DNA from: Kordia sp.
Lineage (GTDB): Bacteria > Bacteroidota > Bacteroidia > Flavobacteriales > Flavobacteriaceae
Assembly (NCBI RefSeq): GCF_022447245.1
Contig: NZ_JAKVBC010000011.1
Span: 82,057 to 146,056, forward strand
Reading direction: 5' to 3'
Length of the DNA: 64,000 bases
Shown: positions 37,366 through 46,430 of the stretch, piece by piece
How positions within the stretch are numbered: the first letter of the stretch is position 1
Layout: every line of letters begins with the position of its first letter
Made by a program: the position numbers and the translations under genes
The notes under the pieces: model-generated
What the model saw: the letters and a program-made list of their open reading frames with translations, nothing else
The model's database searches: none
What the model was told of the DNA's origin: nothing

Positions 37366-38964
37366 TTAGATATGTAAATAAGCAGGAAGCGTCAAAAATT
37401 CTTCAAATTCATTTGCTGTGACTAATTTTTTGAATAGTAAAATTGCCAAGTTGAATTTTGTTTTTGGCAATGAATCTTCTCCTACTTCTGTGATGATTTT
37501 TTCAACTTCATCGTCAAAAATATCTTGAAATAACGCATTGTCAAACGTACGTCCGTCTTCCAATGTAACTTCATTTTTTAACCATTGCCAAACTTGTGTA
37601 CGAGAGATTTCCGCAGTAGCGGCGTCTTCCATTAAATTGTATAGCGCAACCGCTCCATAACCACGTAACCAAGCTTCTATGTATAAGATGCCGACATTTA
37701 TATTTTTTCGAATTCCGCTTTCAGTAACCGTTCCTGTTGGTAAGGCAACCAAATCTTTTTCTGTGATGTTGATATCATTTCTAGATATGTGTAGTTGGTT
37801 TTCCATTGGCATATATTTATTGAATTCGTTCATCGCCACTTCAACCAATGCAGGATGTGCTACCCAAGTTCCGTCATGCCCGTTTTTTACTTCGCGTTCC
37901 TTGTCTTTTCGCACTTTTTCCAGCGCAAGATCGTTGGCATGTTTGTTATTTTTGATCGGAATTTGTGCTGCCATTCCACCAATAGCCAGAATTCCTCGCT
38001 TGTGACAACGCTGAATTACCAATTTTGAATACGCATCCATAAATGGTGTTGTCATCGTTACTTGATCTCTGTTTGGCACCACAAAATTTGAATGGTTTCT
38101 GAATTTTTTGATGAAAGAGAAAATATAATCCCAACGCCCGCAGTTTAAGCCAACAATATGCTCTTTGAGTTCATAAATGATTTCGTCTAATTGAAAACTT
38201 GCCGTAATGGTTTCTACCAAAACCGTTGCTTTGAATGTTCCTTGGGCAACTTTAAGATATTCTTGTGCAAACTCGAAGACTTCATTCCACCAACGTGCTT
38301 CTAAGTAATGTTCTAATTTTGGTAAGTAAAAATATGGTGCTGTATTATTTTTTAGCATGATTTTGGTATTGTGAAATACGTACAAACCAAAATCGACCAA
38401 ACTTCCAGAAGCTTCTTTACCTTCTATCAAAATATGTCGTTCATTCAAATGTAAACCTCTTGGGCGTACTAATAAAACTGCTGTTTCATCATTTAACTCA
38501 TATGATTTATTACGTTTACTATCATGAAGTGCAATTGTTTTTTTGTTGGCATCGAGTAGATTTTGTTGTCCTTCAATCGTATTTTTCCAACTTGGCGCAT
38601 TGCTATCTTCCAAGTCAGCCATAAATGTTTTAGCGCCAGAATTCAAAGCATTGATAATCATTTTTCGATCAACTGGACCTGTGATTTCCACGCGCCTATC
38701 TTGTAAATCATGTGGAATTGCACTTGCTTTCCACTCACCTTCTCTAATTGCTTTCGTTTCTCTTGGAAATTCGGGAAACTTTCCTGTATCAAACACGTCT
38801 TGTTGTTTTTTCCGCCTTTCTAACAATGCAATACGTTTGGCGTTGAACTTCTCATGCAAGGCTGTAATAAATGCAAAAGCTTCATCATTTAAAATTTCTG
38901 GATAGTAATTCTTCACTTCTTTAGCGAACTGAATTTTAGACTGTTGTAATAAAGTTTCTTCCAT
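37366..38964 (-). CDS. aceB: Malate synthase A
   Basis: 532 residues. It condenses glyoxylate with acetyl-CoA to malate, the second step of the glyoxylate shunt. Visible: RREVEITGPVDRKMIINALN-type N-terminal region, FMADLEDSNAPSW, LLVRPRGLHLNERH, TVLVETITASFQLDEI and GLNCGRWDYIFSFIKK, plus HDGTWVAHPALV near 400. Form A length. The gene is first in the operon and lies divergent from the regulator at 39081, with a perfect palindrome between. Confidence 0.97.
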   Translation of the reverse strand: MEETLLQQSKIQFAKEVKNYYPEILNDEAFAFITALHEKFNAKRIALLERRKKQQDVFDTGKFPEFPRETKAIREGEWKASAIPHDLQDRRVEITGPVDRKMIINALNSGAKTFMADLEDSNAPSWKNTIEGQQNLLDANKKTIALHDSKRNKSYELNDETAVLLVRPRGLHLNERHILIEGKEASGSLVDFGLYVFHNTKIMLKNNTAPYFYLPKLEHYLEARWWNEVFEFAQEYLKVAQGTFKATVLVETITASFQLDEIIYELKEHIVGLNCGRWDYIFSFIKKFRNHSNFVVPNRDQVTMTTPFMDAYSKLVIQRCHKRGILAIGGMAAQIPIKNNKHANDLALEKVRKDKEREVKNGHDGTWVAHPALVEVAMNEFNKYMPMENQLHISRNDINITEKDLVALPTGTVTESGIRKNINVGILYIEAWLRGYGAVALYNLMEDAATAEISRTQVWQWLKNEVTLEDGRTFDNALFQDIFDDEVEKIITEVGEDSLPKTKFNLAILLFKKLVTANEFEEFLTLPAYLHI

Positions 38965-39004
38965 GACTCATAATTTTATGCAGCAATATTAAAACATTTT
39001 TTTC

Positions 39005-39028
39005 AATTTAGCGAACGTTCGCTAAATT
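39005..39028. promoter_or_regulatory. 24-bp perfect palindromic operator of the glyoxylate shunt
   Basis: AATTTAGCGAAC is followed immediately by its exact reverse complement (GTTCGC TAAATT). It lies 41 bases upstream of aceB and 53 upstream of the divergent regulator gene. Two more half-sites (TTCGCTAAA at 39036-39044 and GTTCGCAAA at 39053-39061) sit between it and the regulator. The layout is what is expected for a dimeric helix-turn-helix protein controlling both directions. Confidence 0.8.
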
Positions 39029-39067
39029 ATTTTTATTCGCTAAAAAATAAAAGTTCGCAAATTGTAC

Positions 39068-39075
39068 TATATTTG
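39068..39075 (+). promoter_or_regulatory. -7 promoter element of the RamB-like regulator
   Basis: TATATTTG matches TAnnTTTG and ends five bases before the ATG at 39081, so the transcript is nearly leaderless. The half-site at 39053-39061 overlaps the space upstream of it, consistent with autorepression. Confidence 0.5.
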
Positions 39076-39080
39076 CTTTT

Positions 39081-40556
39081 ATGGAAGAAGAATACATCAA
39101 ACTTATTTTTGGCTTAAAATTGAAGCAGATTCGTACTGAAAAGAATTTGTCTTTGTTTGGCTTATCTAAACTTTCGGGATTGTCAAAATCGTATTTAAAC
39201 GAGATTGAAAAAGGTAAAAAATTTCCAAAAACGGATAAGATTGTTGTACTCGCAGAGAAATTAGAAGTTCCGTATGATCATTTGGTTTCGTTGAAGTTGG
39301 ATAAGAATTTAGCTCCTATTGGTGAAATTTTACAATCTAAAATCTTAAAAGAAATTCCGCTCGAATTATTTGGCATTCAAGAAAGTACATTGATTGATAT
39401 TATAGCAAATGCGCCTGTAAAAGTCAACGCATTTATTAGCACCATTATTGAGATTGCACAGCATTACAATTTTAGTCGTGAAAACTTTTATTTGGCTTCT
39501 GTCCGATCATTTCAAGAAGCAAACAACAATTATTTTGGCAATTTGGAAGACAATGTTTTACAATTTTCTAAAACCTATCAAGTTGATTTGACACAAAAGA
39601 TTTCTTCACAAGAACTGGAAGATATTTTGGTGGAAGAGTTTGATTATACAATTAATAACGAAGAGTTGACTAAACATCAAGAATTAGGAAATTTACGCTC
39701 TATTTTCGTTCCAAAAACAAAAAACCTATTACTTGCTAATCATATTGATGATGCGCAACGCACGTTTATTTACGCAAAAGAATTAGCGTATAATTTTCTG
39801 GGCATTCAAGATAGATTGTATACTTTTTCTTGGATTAAGTTTGAAAATTTTGATCAGGTATTGCATAATTTTTACGCTTCTTACTTTGCCGGTGCCTTAA
39901 TGATTCCAAGAGTTTCTTTGACACAACAGTTGACGACTTTGTTTGAACAAGAATCGTTTCAAAAAGAAGCATATTTACAATTGATTGATAATTATAATGC
40001 TTCCCCAGAATCCTTCTATCAACGTTTGACCAATATTTTACCAAAAGATTTTAATCTGCAGAATTTATTCTTTTTACGTTTTACACACAAAGCAAATTCC
40101 GATCGATTCGATTTAAAGAAAGAATTGCATTTATCACATCAACATTCGCCACACGCCAATGAAAACAACCAACATTATTGTCGTCGTTGGGTTTCTTTGA
40201 ATGTTTTGGAAACCATTTCAGATACTGATAAAGACCATGTGTTTGACTTGCAAATTTCGCATTACAAAGAAGATAATATGCGTTATTTGGTACTTTCATC
40301 AGCGACCAAAGATCCGTTTAAAAAAGGATATTACCGTAGTATTAGTGTTGGCTTATTGATTAATAAACAGTTGAAACGTAAAGTTTCTTTTTTAGATGAT
40401 CCTGCAATTAAAACCCAAGAAGTTGGTGTTACTTGTGAGCGTTGTGCTATTACAGATTGTAAGGTTCGAAAAGCTGCTCCAGTTATTTTAGAGAAACAAC
40501 AACGTTATATGAAAACGGCTGTTGTTGTGGATGATTTAATGGAGAAATTTGGGTAG
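39081..40556 (+). CDS. RamB/ScfR-like regulator of the glyoxylate shunt
   Basis: 491 residues. The N-terminal XRE helix-turn-helix (LSLFGLSKLSGLSKSYLNEI, residues about 19-45) precedes a long central region containing an ImmA/IrrE-like degenerate domain and a C-terminal DUF2083-type Cys-rich part (VTCERCAITDCKVR). This domain order matches RamB of Corynebacterium, which represses aceA and aceB and acetate use. Divergent position and the palindrome at 39005-39028 support the same role here. Whether it activates or represses is not shown. Confidence 0.82.
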   Translation: MEEEYIKLIFGLKLKQIRTEKNLSLFGLSKLSGLSKSYLNEIEKGKKFPKTDKIVVLAEKLEVPYDHLVSLKLDKNLAPIGEILQSKILKEIPLELFGIQESTLIDIIANAPVKVNAFISTIIEIAQHYNFSRENFYLASVRSFQEANNNYFGNLEDNVLQFSKTYQVDLTQKISSQELEDILVEEFDYTINNEELTKHQELGNLRSIFVPKTKNLLLANHIDDAQRTFIYAKELAYNFLGIQDRLYTFSWIKFENFDQVLHNFYASYFAGALMIPRVSLTQQLTTLFEQESFQKEAYLQLIDNYNASPESFYQRLTNILPKDFNLQNLFFLRFTHKANSDRFDLKKELHLSHQHSPHANENNQHYCRRWVSLNVLETISDTDKDHVFDLQISHYKEDNMRYLVLSSATKDPFKKGYYRSISVGLLINKQLKRKVSFLDDPAIKTQEVGVTCERCAITDCKVRKAAPVILEKQQRYMKTAVVVDDLMEKFG

Positions 40557-40558
40557 TT

Positions 40559-41011
40559 TTAATAGGTATTCATTTTTTGTTTGTATACCATAAATTCTAT
40601 CCAAATCAAACCTACAAAAATTCCAATAAAACCTAATAGTGTTATAAAATCATTGGCGAATGTGCCAGTAGTTAAGAGTTCATAAGTGTTTGATAACAAA
40701 GCCAAACAAAGTATAATTAATAGTAAAAATGTAAAAAGTCCTAGTTTTACGTTGAACTTTTTATTCTTTTCTATTTCAGGGAATTCTATAATCAATTTTG
40801 GTAATAATCGTAATATTGAAATCCTACGGATTCGTGTAATTGACAACGCATCTTTCTCGTATTTCCCATAAAAATCTTTATCGTTTGTTGTCATATTTAC
40901 GGTACTCATAATACTTAAAGTCTTTCCCGTTTTTAAGGTTTTATTTTCCAATATCGTTTTAAACTCAGCTTGCTTTTTAGTGGAATCAATGTTGCTTTTA
41001 AAAATGGTCAT
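40559..41011 (-). CDS. Two-helix membrane protein, unknown function
   Basis: 150 residues. A soluble N-terminal half (about 1-88) is followed by two membrane segments (GLFTFLLLIILCLALL and ITLLGFIGIFVGLIWIEF). Convergent with the regulator at 39081 with two bases between. No family recognised. Confidence 0.55.
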   Translation of the reverse strand: MTIFKSNIDSTKKQAEFKTILENKTLKTGKTLSIMSTVNMTTNDKDFYGKYEKDALSITRIRRISILRLLPKLIIEFPEIEKNKKFNVKLGLFTFLLLIILCLALLSNTYELLTTGTFANDFITLLGFIGIFVGLIWIEFMVYKQKMNTY

Positions 41012-41137
41012 TATTGATCTAGTTTATGAAATCGATTTTAAAAATAGTCAAATAGCATGGTACTAATCCCTTTTTACAACAAAAAAAACCACTTTGTTCT
41101 CACAAAATGGCTTTACTTCGTTTTCCTTACGATGCTA

Positions 41138-41320
41138 TTATACTACTTTTTGTGTTTTATACAATTTGTAAAATAATGTTGGTAGAAATCCAAAGTTAAA
41201 CAGTACAAAACCTAGCATCATTAATATAGCTGCAAAAGGCCAGTGAAAAAATTCAAACATGATTCCTGTACTTAGCGTAAAAAAGGCTAAAAAGCCTAAT
41301 ACATAAACTGCATTTTTCAT
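41138..41320 (-). CDS. 60-residue GldL-like two-helix membrane protein
   Basis: Two hydrophobic helices. The second segment begins FEFFHWPFAAILMMLGFVLF, a motif like the FKxxHWPxA region of gliding/secretion protein GldL, also present in the next gene. It is not GldL itself (too short, no cytosolic domain). It ends the PadR operon. Confidence 0.55.
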   Translation of the reverse strand: MKNAVYVLGFLAFFTLSTGIMFEFFHWPFAAILMMLGFVLFNFGFLPTLFYKLYKTQKVV

Positions 41321-41345
41321 TTTTTGTGGGTGTTAATTGTTCGTA

Positions 41346-41777
41346 TTAAGATTGATAATTGAATATTGATTGTTTGTATTTTTGGTAAAAGAATAGTGGT
41401 GCATATACAAGTAATAATAAAGAAACACCAAGCAATAATGCGATATTGGCATACGGCCATTGAAACATTTTAAAAAGTAGTCCAAGCGAAAATATAATTG
41501 TCATAAGTGCACCTATTATGTATTGAATTCTTTTAGTTTTCAATAGCATTTTTCCATGAAGTAATTGCTTTGTTTCTTTTTCCAATTGTTTGATGTTGTA
41601 GTATCCACCTAATTTCTGAATAGCTTCTTCATATGCAAGGGTAAAATCAGTATGGTTTGATTCTTCAATTGTCGTACAGATATGATCTATGATGTCATCT
41701 TTAATGTTCTTTGTTTGCAATCCGTGAAATTCTAAACTGTTTGAAATAAATTCAATTTGATTCTGTGTTATATTCAT
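41346..41777 (-). CDS. PadR-linked membrane protein with GldL-like motif
   Basis: 143 residues. A helical cytosolic N-terminal domain of about 75 residues (QIEFISNSLEFHGLQTKNIKDDI), of the type common in proteins encoded next to PadR regulators, precedes two membrane helices including LLFKMFQWPYANIALLLGVS. The ATG overlaps the PadR stop by four bases, so it is a coupled partner, possibly the effector of PadR control. Confidence 0.65.
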   Translation of the reverse strand: MNITQNQIEFISNSLEFHGLQTKNIKDDIIDHICTTIEESNHTDFTLAYEEAIQKLGGYYNIKQLEKETKQLLHGKMLLKTKRIQYIIGALMTIIFSLGLLFKMFQWPYANIALLLGVSLLLLVYAPLFFYQKYKQSIFNYQS

Positions 41778-42112
41778 GTTACCAACGATTTAGGATTAAA
41801 AATAAGTGATAAGGTTTCAATAAAATCATTGATTTCGGCTGTCTTTTCCGTGATGACTTTCTTTCCAGAATTTGTAACTTTATAATACTTACGCACACGT
41901 TTTCCGATATATACTTTTTCCGTTTCCAGAACACCTTGATGTTCCAATTTGTGAAGTATAGGATATAAAGCGCCTTCACTGATATCAATTTTTCCTTTGG
42001 TCAATTCTCGTACTTTCTGAGAAATCTCGTATCCATACATTTTGTCTCCTGAACTTAATAGTTTTAAAATGATGGGAAGTAATATTCCTTTTGTTAGTTC
42101 TTTACTATACAT
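41774..42112 (-). CDS. PadR-family transcriptional regulator
   Basis: 112 residues from the ATG at 42112 (MYSKELTKGILLPIILKLL); an ATG 15 bases upstream is possible. A winged helix with MYGYEISQKV, ISEGALYPILHKLEHQGVLE, KYYKVTNSGKK. PadR proteins repress their own operon, here with the two GldL-motif membrane genes. ATGA overlap with the next gene. Confidence 0.9.
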   Translation of the reverse strand: MYSKELTKGILLPIILKLLSSGDKMYGYEISQKVRELTKGKIDISEGALYPILHKLEHQGVLETEKVYIGKRVRKYYKVTNSGKKVITEKTAEINDFIETLSLIFNPKSLVT

Positions 42113-42356
42113 AGGGCAAATATACATTTTATATAAATGTATTCAAATAAAATGTTTGAAATTATTATTACTTACTGATTTTCAAAGCCAGAACAACTCC
42201 AAATAAAATTACGTGTTCTTATACGATAGGTTTTTTTCTCCTTTATTAGAAGGTTATAACTCTATTAATTTGTAATTTAAGTAGTTTTTATTTATATCGG
42301 TGACATCCGAAAAACCTATAACAAACGAGTAGGAAACCTATCAAAAACCAAAAATT

Positions 42357-42608
42357 ATGAGTAATCAATATAATTCAGTAGTTGTAAACCCTATTAGAAA
42401 CGGGAACAACCTAAACGTTATGGTCGGAGCGCAATCTGGCACAAATCCTGCAATTTTAACATGGATTATTGTACGCCAACAAGGCATTACCCGATTTTTT
42501 TATCCATACGATTTCAATATTCGCGGACAATATGTATATCCTAGACTTTCGCAATCAAAACTTTTCATTCCAATTTCTCCCCGGGATGTAAAAGTTGAAG
42601 TGTATTAG
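42357..42608 (+). CDS. Small protein, unknown function
   Basis: 83 residues starting MSNQYNSVVVNPIRNGNNLN, beta-rich, with no signal peptide and no family recognised. It stands alone after a 240-base gap. A hairpin (ATTAGAGT-G-ACTCTAAT, 42604-42620) sits on the stop codon. The codon pattern and a good ATG favour a real gene. Confidence 0.5.
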   Translation: MSNQYNSVVVNPIRNGNNLNVMVGAQSGTNPAILTWIIVRQQGITRFFYPYDFNIRGQYVYPRLSQSKLFIPISPRDVKVEVY

Positions 42609-42700
42609 AGTGACTCTAATTGTGTTGCCTCGGCTGGAATTTCCTAATAATGTATTCTAAAACAATAAGAAATTAAATAATATTTAAAAATACAATCACT

Positions 42701-43003
42701 ATGAGCACACAAAGTAAAATACGTCAGATTTCCTTAAGTCATGACGCATTACATATAAAATCTAAATCTGTGGATAAAGCTACAGAAGCTTTTATGGGCA
42801 ATATACATGAGATTACATTAAAATTGGCTTCTGAAGGTGTACACACTAGTGGTGTACGTATTGTAGAAGCTAGTTATGAAGGAGGTATGTTCCATTTTAA
42901 GTTTGAAGACCCTGACAATTTTATTGATCATGTTTCATTACACATGAATCAAGCAAATCCGAAAGCAAAAATTGAAGTACATCATACTTCAGCTCGAAGT
43001 TAA
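42701..43003 (+). CDS. Small cytosolic protein, unknown function
   Basis: 100 residues (MSTQSKIRQISLSHDALHIK), mixed alpha-beta, soluble. Nothing in it resembles a family I know. It follows the 83-residue gene by 92 bases; the two may be co-expressed. Confident as an open frame, not as to function. Confidence 0.5.
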   Translation: MSTQSKIRQISLSHDALHIKSKSVDKATEAFMGNIHEITLKLASEGVHTSGVRIVEASYEGGMFHFKFEDPDNFIDHVSLHMNQANPKAKIEVHHTSARS

Positions 43004-43084
43004 ATATCAATTGCTAGTTTTTAGTTGTTACATCTCTATTATGCTCGATGTAGCAGTTACTTACAATTGAGTACTATTTTAAAA

Positions 43085-43632
43085 CTAGTTTAGATTTTCT
43101 GTAAAAATCTCAGATTCAATTCCTTTAAATGAAATTCTACTAGTATACGTCTTTAAAATGTCATTTAAATTTACTTTGTTGAAGTCATCATTACCTAATG
43201 CAATAGATAATTTGCCATTATACATTCTATAAGTCAAATAATGAAATTCATAATTCTTTGGATCATTTCTATATATAAGATTTATCGCTCCTCCTGATTA
43301 TTTATCGCTCAATGAAGGCACAGAATATGCTATATTATTCAATTTCATATTATTCTTCATTGTTTTCTTCAATTTGTTATGAAGACAGGCAAGCATTTCT
43401 TTTCCTGTGCTTTAGACATACTACTTATACCTTTACCATATGATTGTGCCACACCACTGAATCTAAACATCTCTTTGGTGTAGTTATTATAAAATAACTC
43501 ACAACCATTATCTAAAATACTATTGAAAAAATTTTAACTTTGAGTAGCTATAAATTTATTTAATTCATTATCCTTTTTCCCACAAGAACTAATTGTAGTC
43601 ATTAGCACACATAAAATGAGTAGTTTCTTCAT
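43085..43632 (-). pseudogene. Broken lipoprotein gene with in-frame TAAs and a frameshift
   Basis: From ATG 43632: a lipoprotein signal (MKKLLILCVLMTTISSCG), then TAA at 43534-43536 (after IATQS), then coherent sequence NFFNSILDNGCELFYNNYTK. A frame change follows near 43410 (the next frame reads STGKEMLACLHNKLKK), then SDK-TAA-SGGAINLIYRNDP, then a clean end at 43085-43087 (KGIESEIFTENLN). At least two stops and one frameshift make this a clear relic of an exported lipoprotein. Confidence 0.65.
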
Positions 43633-43749
43633 AATTTTATAGTTTATTTGGTTCGTGAGATAAAACCTACATCACAAATAACAAAAAACTAAATATTTAG
43701 ATTTCATTTTAAAGTTTTCCTCATTCACAAAAACTATACAACTCAACTT

Positions 43750-44418
43750 CTAATTAGATTTCTTTATTTGCTGTATTTCGATTTCTCCTTGCATTGAGTA
43801 AAGACAAGATAATCCATAAATAATTGGCGACAACAAAAATATAAGTAACATGAAAACTACAATCACAGGACTAATTGCATATGCTTCTGAGTTGGGAAGA
43901 ACAACGCTAAAACTAAAGCTTCCTAGCTGATGAATATAAAATATATGTAATGTACTAAAGATCGTTATCAATAAATAAGGAAGTACATAAACGAATAGGA
44001 ATAAATTTCTAGCTATTTTCCAATTTTTAAATGATTCAGTTAATTCTTTTTCTTTTGATAAGATAATCATTGCTACACAAAACACTACCATTGAAAAGTC
44101 AATTATGATGCTAAAGAACTGACGTGTGTAATAAGTAAAACTAGAATCTATGTAAATAAAAAAGTCATCTACAGACAATAATATAAATAACAAAGTTGCT
44201 ATTTTCACAAATAACATACTGCTTGAAAATAAGGGATTGGAAACTGGAATTTTTGCTATATTAAAAACTCCAACACAAATCATAATCGCACCAACAATAT
44301 CTGGTAAAAAATCAATTTGCATACCTATTTGATTATTTACAGCATAAAAATCTATATCTACAACAGCTAAAATAATTCCCCAAAAAATTAAATTTAAGTT
44401 ACGTGGTGTTTTTTCCAT
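43750..44418 (-). CDS. Six-helix membrane protein
   Basis: 222 residues from ATG 44418 (MEKTPRNLNLIFWGIILAVVD). An upstream start at 44490 would add an atypical basic extension. Six hydrophobic segments are evenly spaced. No motif or family recognised. Confidence 0.6.
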   Translation of the reverse strand: MEKTPRNLNLIFWGIILAVVDIDFYAVNNQIGMQIDFLPDIVGAIMICVGVFNIAKIPVSNPLFSSSMLFVKIATLLFILLSVDDFFIYIDSSFTYYTRQFFSIIIDFSMVVFCVAMIILSKEKELTESFKNWKIARNLFLFVYVLPYLLITIFSTLHIFYIHQLGSFSFSVVLPNSEAYAISPVIVVFMLLIFLLSPIIYGLSCLYSMQGEIEIQQIKKSN

Positions 44419-44555
44419 TTTGGTGTTTATAATGTTACTTGCGAAATATACTAAAAATTTATTGTTAAATCCTTTCATACATTTATTCAAACTAAACTTT
44501 TCACACTTTTCTAAATATTGCCCATAGATTTTAGCTGTATATTTATAGCTATTAT

Positions 44556-44563
44556 TATTTTTG
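44556..44563 (+). promoter_or_regulatory. -7 promoter element abutting rlmD
   Basis: TATTTTTG fits TAnnTTTG and ends four bases before the rlmD ATG, again implying a leaderless or near-leaderless mRNA. Confidence 0.4.
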
Positions 44564-44567
44564 CCGC

Positions 44568-45989
44568 ATGGGAAGAAAGAATCGTAAGAAATTGTTTGAG
44601 CAGGTTGCTGTGGTTGATACAGCTACGAAAGGTAAAACGGTTGCCAAAACAGAAGATGGCACTGTGATTTTTTTACCAAATGCAGTACCTGGTGATGTCG
44701 TAGATATTCAAACGTATAAGAAGCGAAAAGCATATTATGAAGGGAAAGCAGTGAAGTTTCACTCGTATTCCGATAAGCGTACCGAACCTGTGTGTGAACA
44801 TTTTGGGACCTGTGGTGGTTGTAAATGGCAACACATGGCATACGAACACCAATTATTTTATAAGCAGAAAGAAGTTCTTAATAATTTGACACGCATTGGA
44901 AAAGTTGAATTACCAGAATTGACACCTATTTTAGGAAGTGCTCAACAATATTTTTACCGTAATAAAATGGAGTTTTCTTTTTCCGACAGTCGTTGGTTGA
45001 CACAGGAAGAAGTAGATTCACAAGAAGATTTAGGTGATAGAAATGCTTTGGGCTTTCATATTCCAGGCATGTGGGATAAGATTTTAGATGTAAAGAAATG
45101 TCACTTACAAGCCGATCCTTCAAATGCAATTCGTAATGCGATTAAGGAGTTTGCCTCTGAAAATAATATTGCGTTTTTTAACACACGTCATCAAACAGGA
45201 TTATTGCGAACATTGATGATTCGTACCTCATCGATTGGCGAAGTTATGGTCTTGATTCAATTCTATAAAGAAGATACAGAAAAGCGCGAATTACTTTTAA
45301 ATTATGTACAAGAGACGTTTCCTGAAATTACAGCGTTATTGTATGTAATTAATGAAAAAGGAAATGATACAATTTACGATCAGGATGTGATTTGTTTTCA
45401 CGGACGCGATCATATTTTTGAAGAGATGGAAGGTTTGAAGTTTAAAATTAATGCTAAATCTTTCTACCAAACAAATTCAGATCAAGCATACGAACTGTAT
45501 AAAATTACACGCGATTTTGCAGGCTTAGCTGGTGATGAATTGGTATACGATTTATATACAGGAACAGGAACCATTGCTCAATTTGTATCAAAAAAAGCTA
45601 AAAAAGTAATTGGTGTTGAATCTGTCCCAGAGGCGATTGATGCTGCCAAAGAGAACGCCGAATTCAATAATATTACAAATACGGAGTTCTTTGTTGGTGA
45701 TATGAAAAAAGTGTTTAATGCAGAATTCATCAATACACACGGAATTCCTGATGTGATTATTACAGATCCGCCACGTGATGGAATGCATGCTGATGTGGTG
45801 CAACAAATTTTAAATATTGCACCTAAAAAAGTAGTCTATGTAAGTTGTAATAGTGCTACACAAGCGCGCGATTTGGCTTTGATGGACGCCATGTATAAAG
45901 TAATAAAAGTACAGGCAATAGATATGTTTCCTCAAACGCATCATATTGAAAATGTTGTGTTGCTTAAAAAAAGGGATCTTACAGTATAA
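44568..45989 (+). CDS. rlmD: 23S rRNA (uracil-C5)-methyltransferase RlmD
   Basis: 473 residues. It methylates a conserved uracil (U1939 in E. coli) of 23S rRNA with S-adenosylmethionine. An N-terminal TRAM domain (about 1-60) is followed by the Fe-S Cys cluster CEHFGTCGGCKW, the SAM-binding motif YDLYTGTGTIAQF, DPPRDGMH, and the catalytic Cys in YVSCNSATQARDL. Length and motifs are typical. It marks the host side of the element boundary: the next gene (46029) belongs to the element. Confidence 0.93.
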   Translation: MGRKNRKKLFEQVAVVDTATKGKTVAKTEDGTVIFLPNAVPGDVVDIQTYKKRKAYYEGKAVKFHSYSDKRTEPVCEHFGTCGGCKWQHMAYEHQLFYKQKEVLNNLTRIGKVELPELTPILGSAQQYFYRNKMEFSFSDSRWLTQEEVDSQEDLGDRNALGFHIPGMWDKILDVKKCHLQADPSNAIRNAIKEFASENNIAFFNTRHQTGLLRTLMIRTSSIGEVMVLIQFYKEDTEKRELLLNYVQETFPEITALLYVINEKGNDTIYDQDVICFHGRDHIFEEMEGLKFKINAKSFYQTNSDQAYELYKITRDFAGLAGDELVYDLYTGTGTIAQFVSKKAKKVIGVESVPEAIDAAKENAEFNNITNTEFFVGDMKKVFNAEFINTHGIPDVIITDPPRDGMHADVVQQILNIAPKKVVYVSCNSATQARDLALMDAMYKVIKVQAIDMFPQTHHIENVVLLKKRDLTV

Positions 45990-46028
45990 TTAAAAAATTA
46001 ATTGCGGAAATATTGCAGAAATCACTAA

Positions 46029-46430
46029 TTAACTATTCCTAAAATTAGGGTTTGATACTGTTAGTGATTCGCCTGTTAAAACACATTCTGTGTATCGGTG
46101 AATACAATCATCTTGTTCTCCAGATACAATCCTCGCTTCAATTTCATATATATTGTTATCGTATCCATTTTTTAAATGTTCTGCTGTATAATTTATTAGA
46201 AAAGATAAAACACCTTCTTCCTGGTATTGTTGCCAATGAACGCGCTCGTGATTTTCTAGCATTTTATTACCTTTTTCATCTTCTTTGATAAATATCCCTA
46301 CCATTGGAATTGAAATGCCGTTAAAACCGCCTATTATGTTTTTCACATAGTATATTTCTGGTTCGCTTTGACGTTGAATGTAATCGACTAACCCAAATAC
46401 TCCTAGTGCAATTAATGCTCCTGTTTTCAT
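46029..46430 (-). CDS. Small HExxH-type putative metallopeptidase
   Basis: 133 residues. After a short hydrophobic N-terminus (MKTGALIALGVFGLVDYIQ) comes LENHERVHWQQYQEEGVLSF, containing the zinc motif HExxH (HERVH). The later GYDNNIYEIEAR could supply a third ligand. This HERVHWQQ...G...F...GY...E-x-EA pattern recurs in small uncharacterised bacterial proteins. It is the last gene of the element and its ATG overlaps the ATPase stop by four bases. It might process structural proteins or peptidoglycan; that is inference. Confidence 0.6.
   Translation of the reverse strand: MKTGALIALGVFGLVDYIQRQSEPEIYYVKNIIGGFNGISIPMVGIFIKEDEKGNKMLENHERVHWQQYQEEGVLSFLINYTAEHLKNGYDNNIYEIEARIVSGEQDDCIHRYTECVLTGESLTVSNPNFRNS

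Noticed and set aside
45989..46029. tRNA attachment site at the left border
   Set aside because: The 40-base gap after rlmD has no tRNA-like structure or clear direct repeat.
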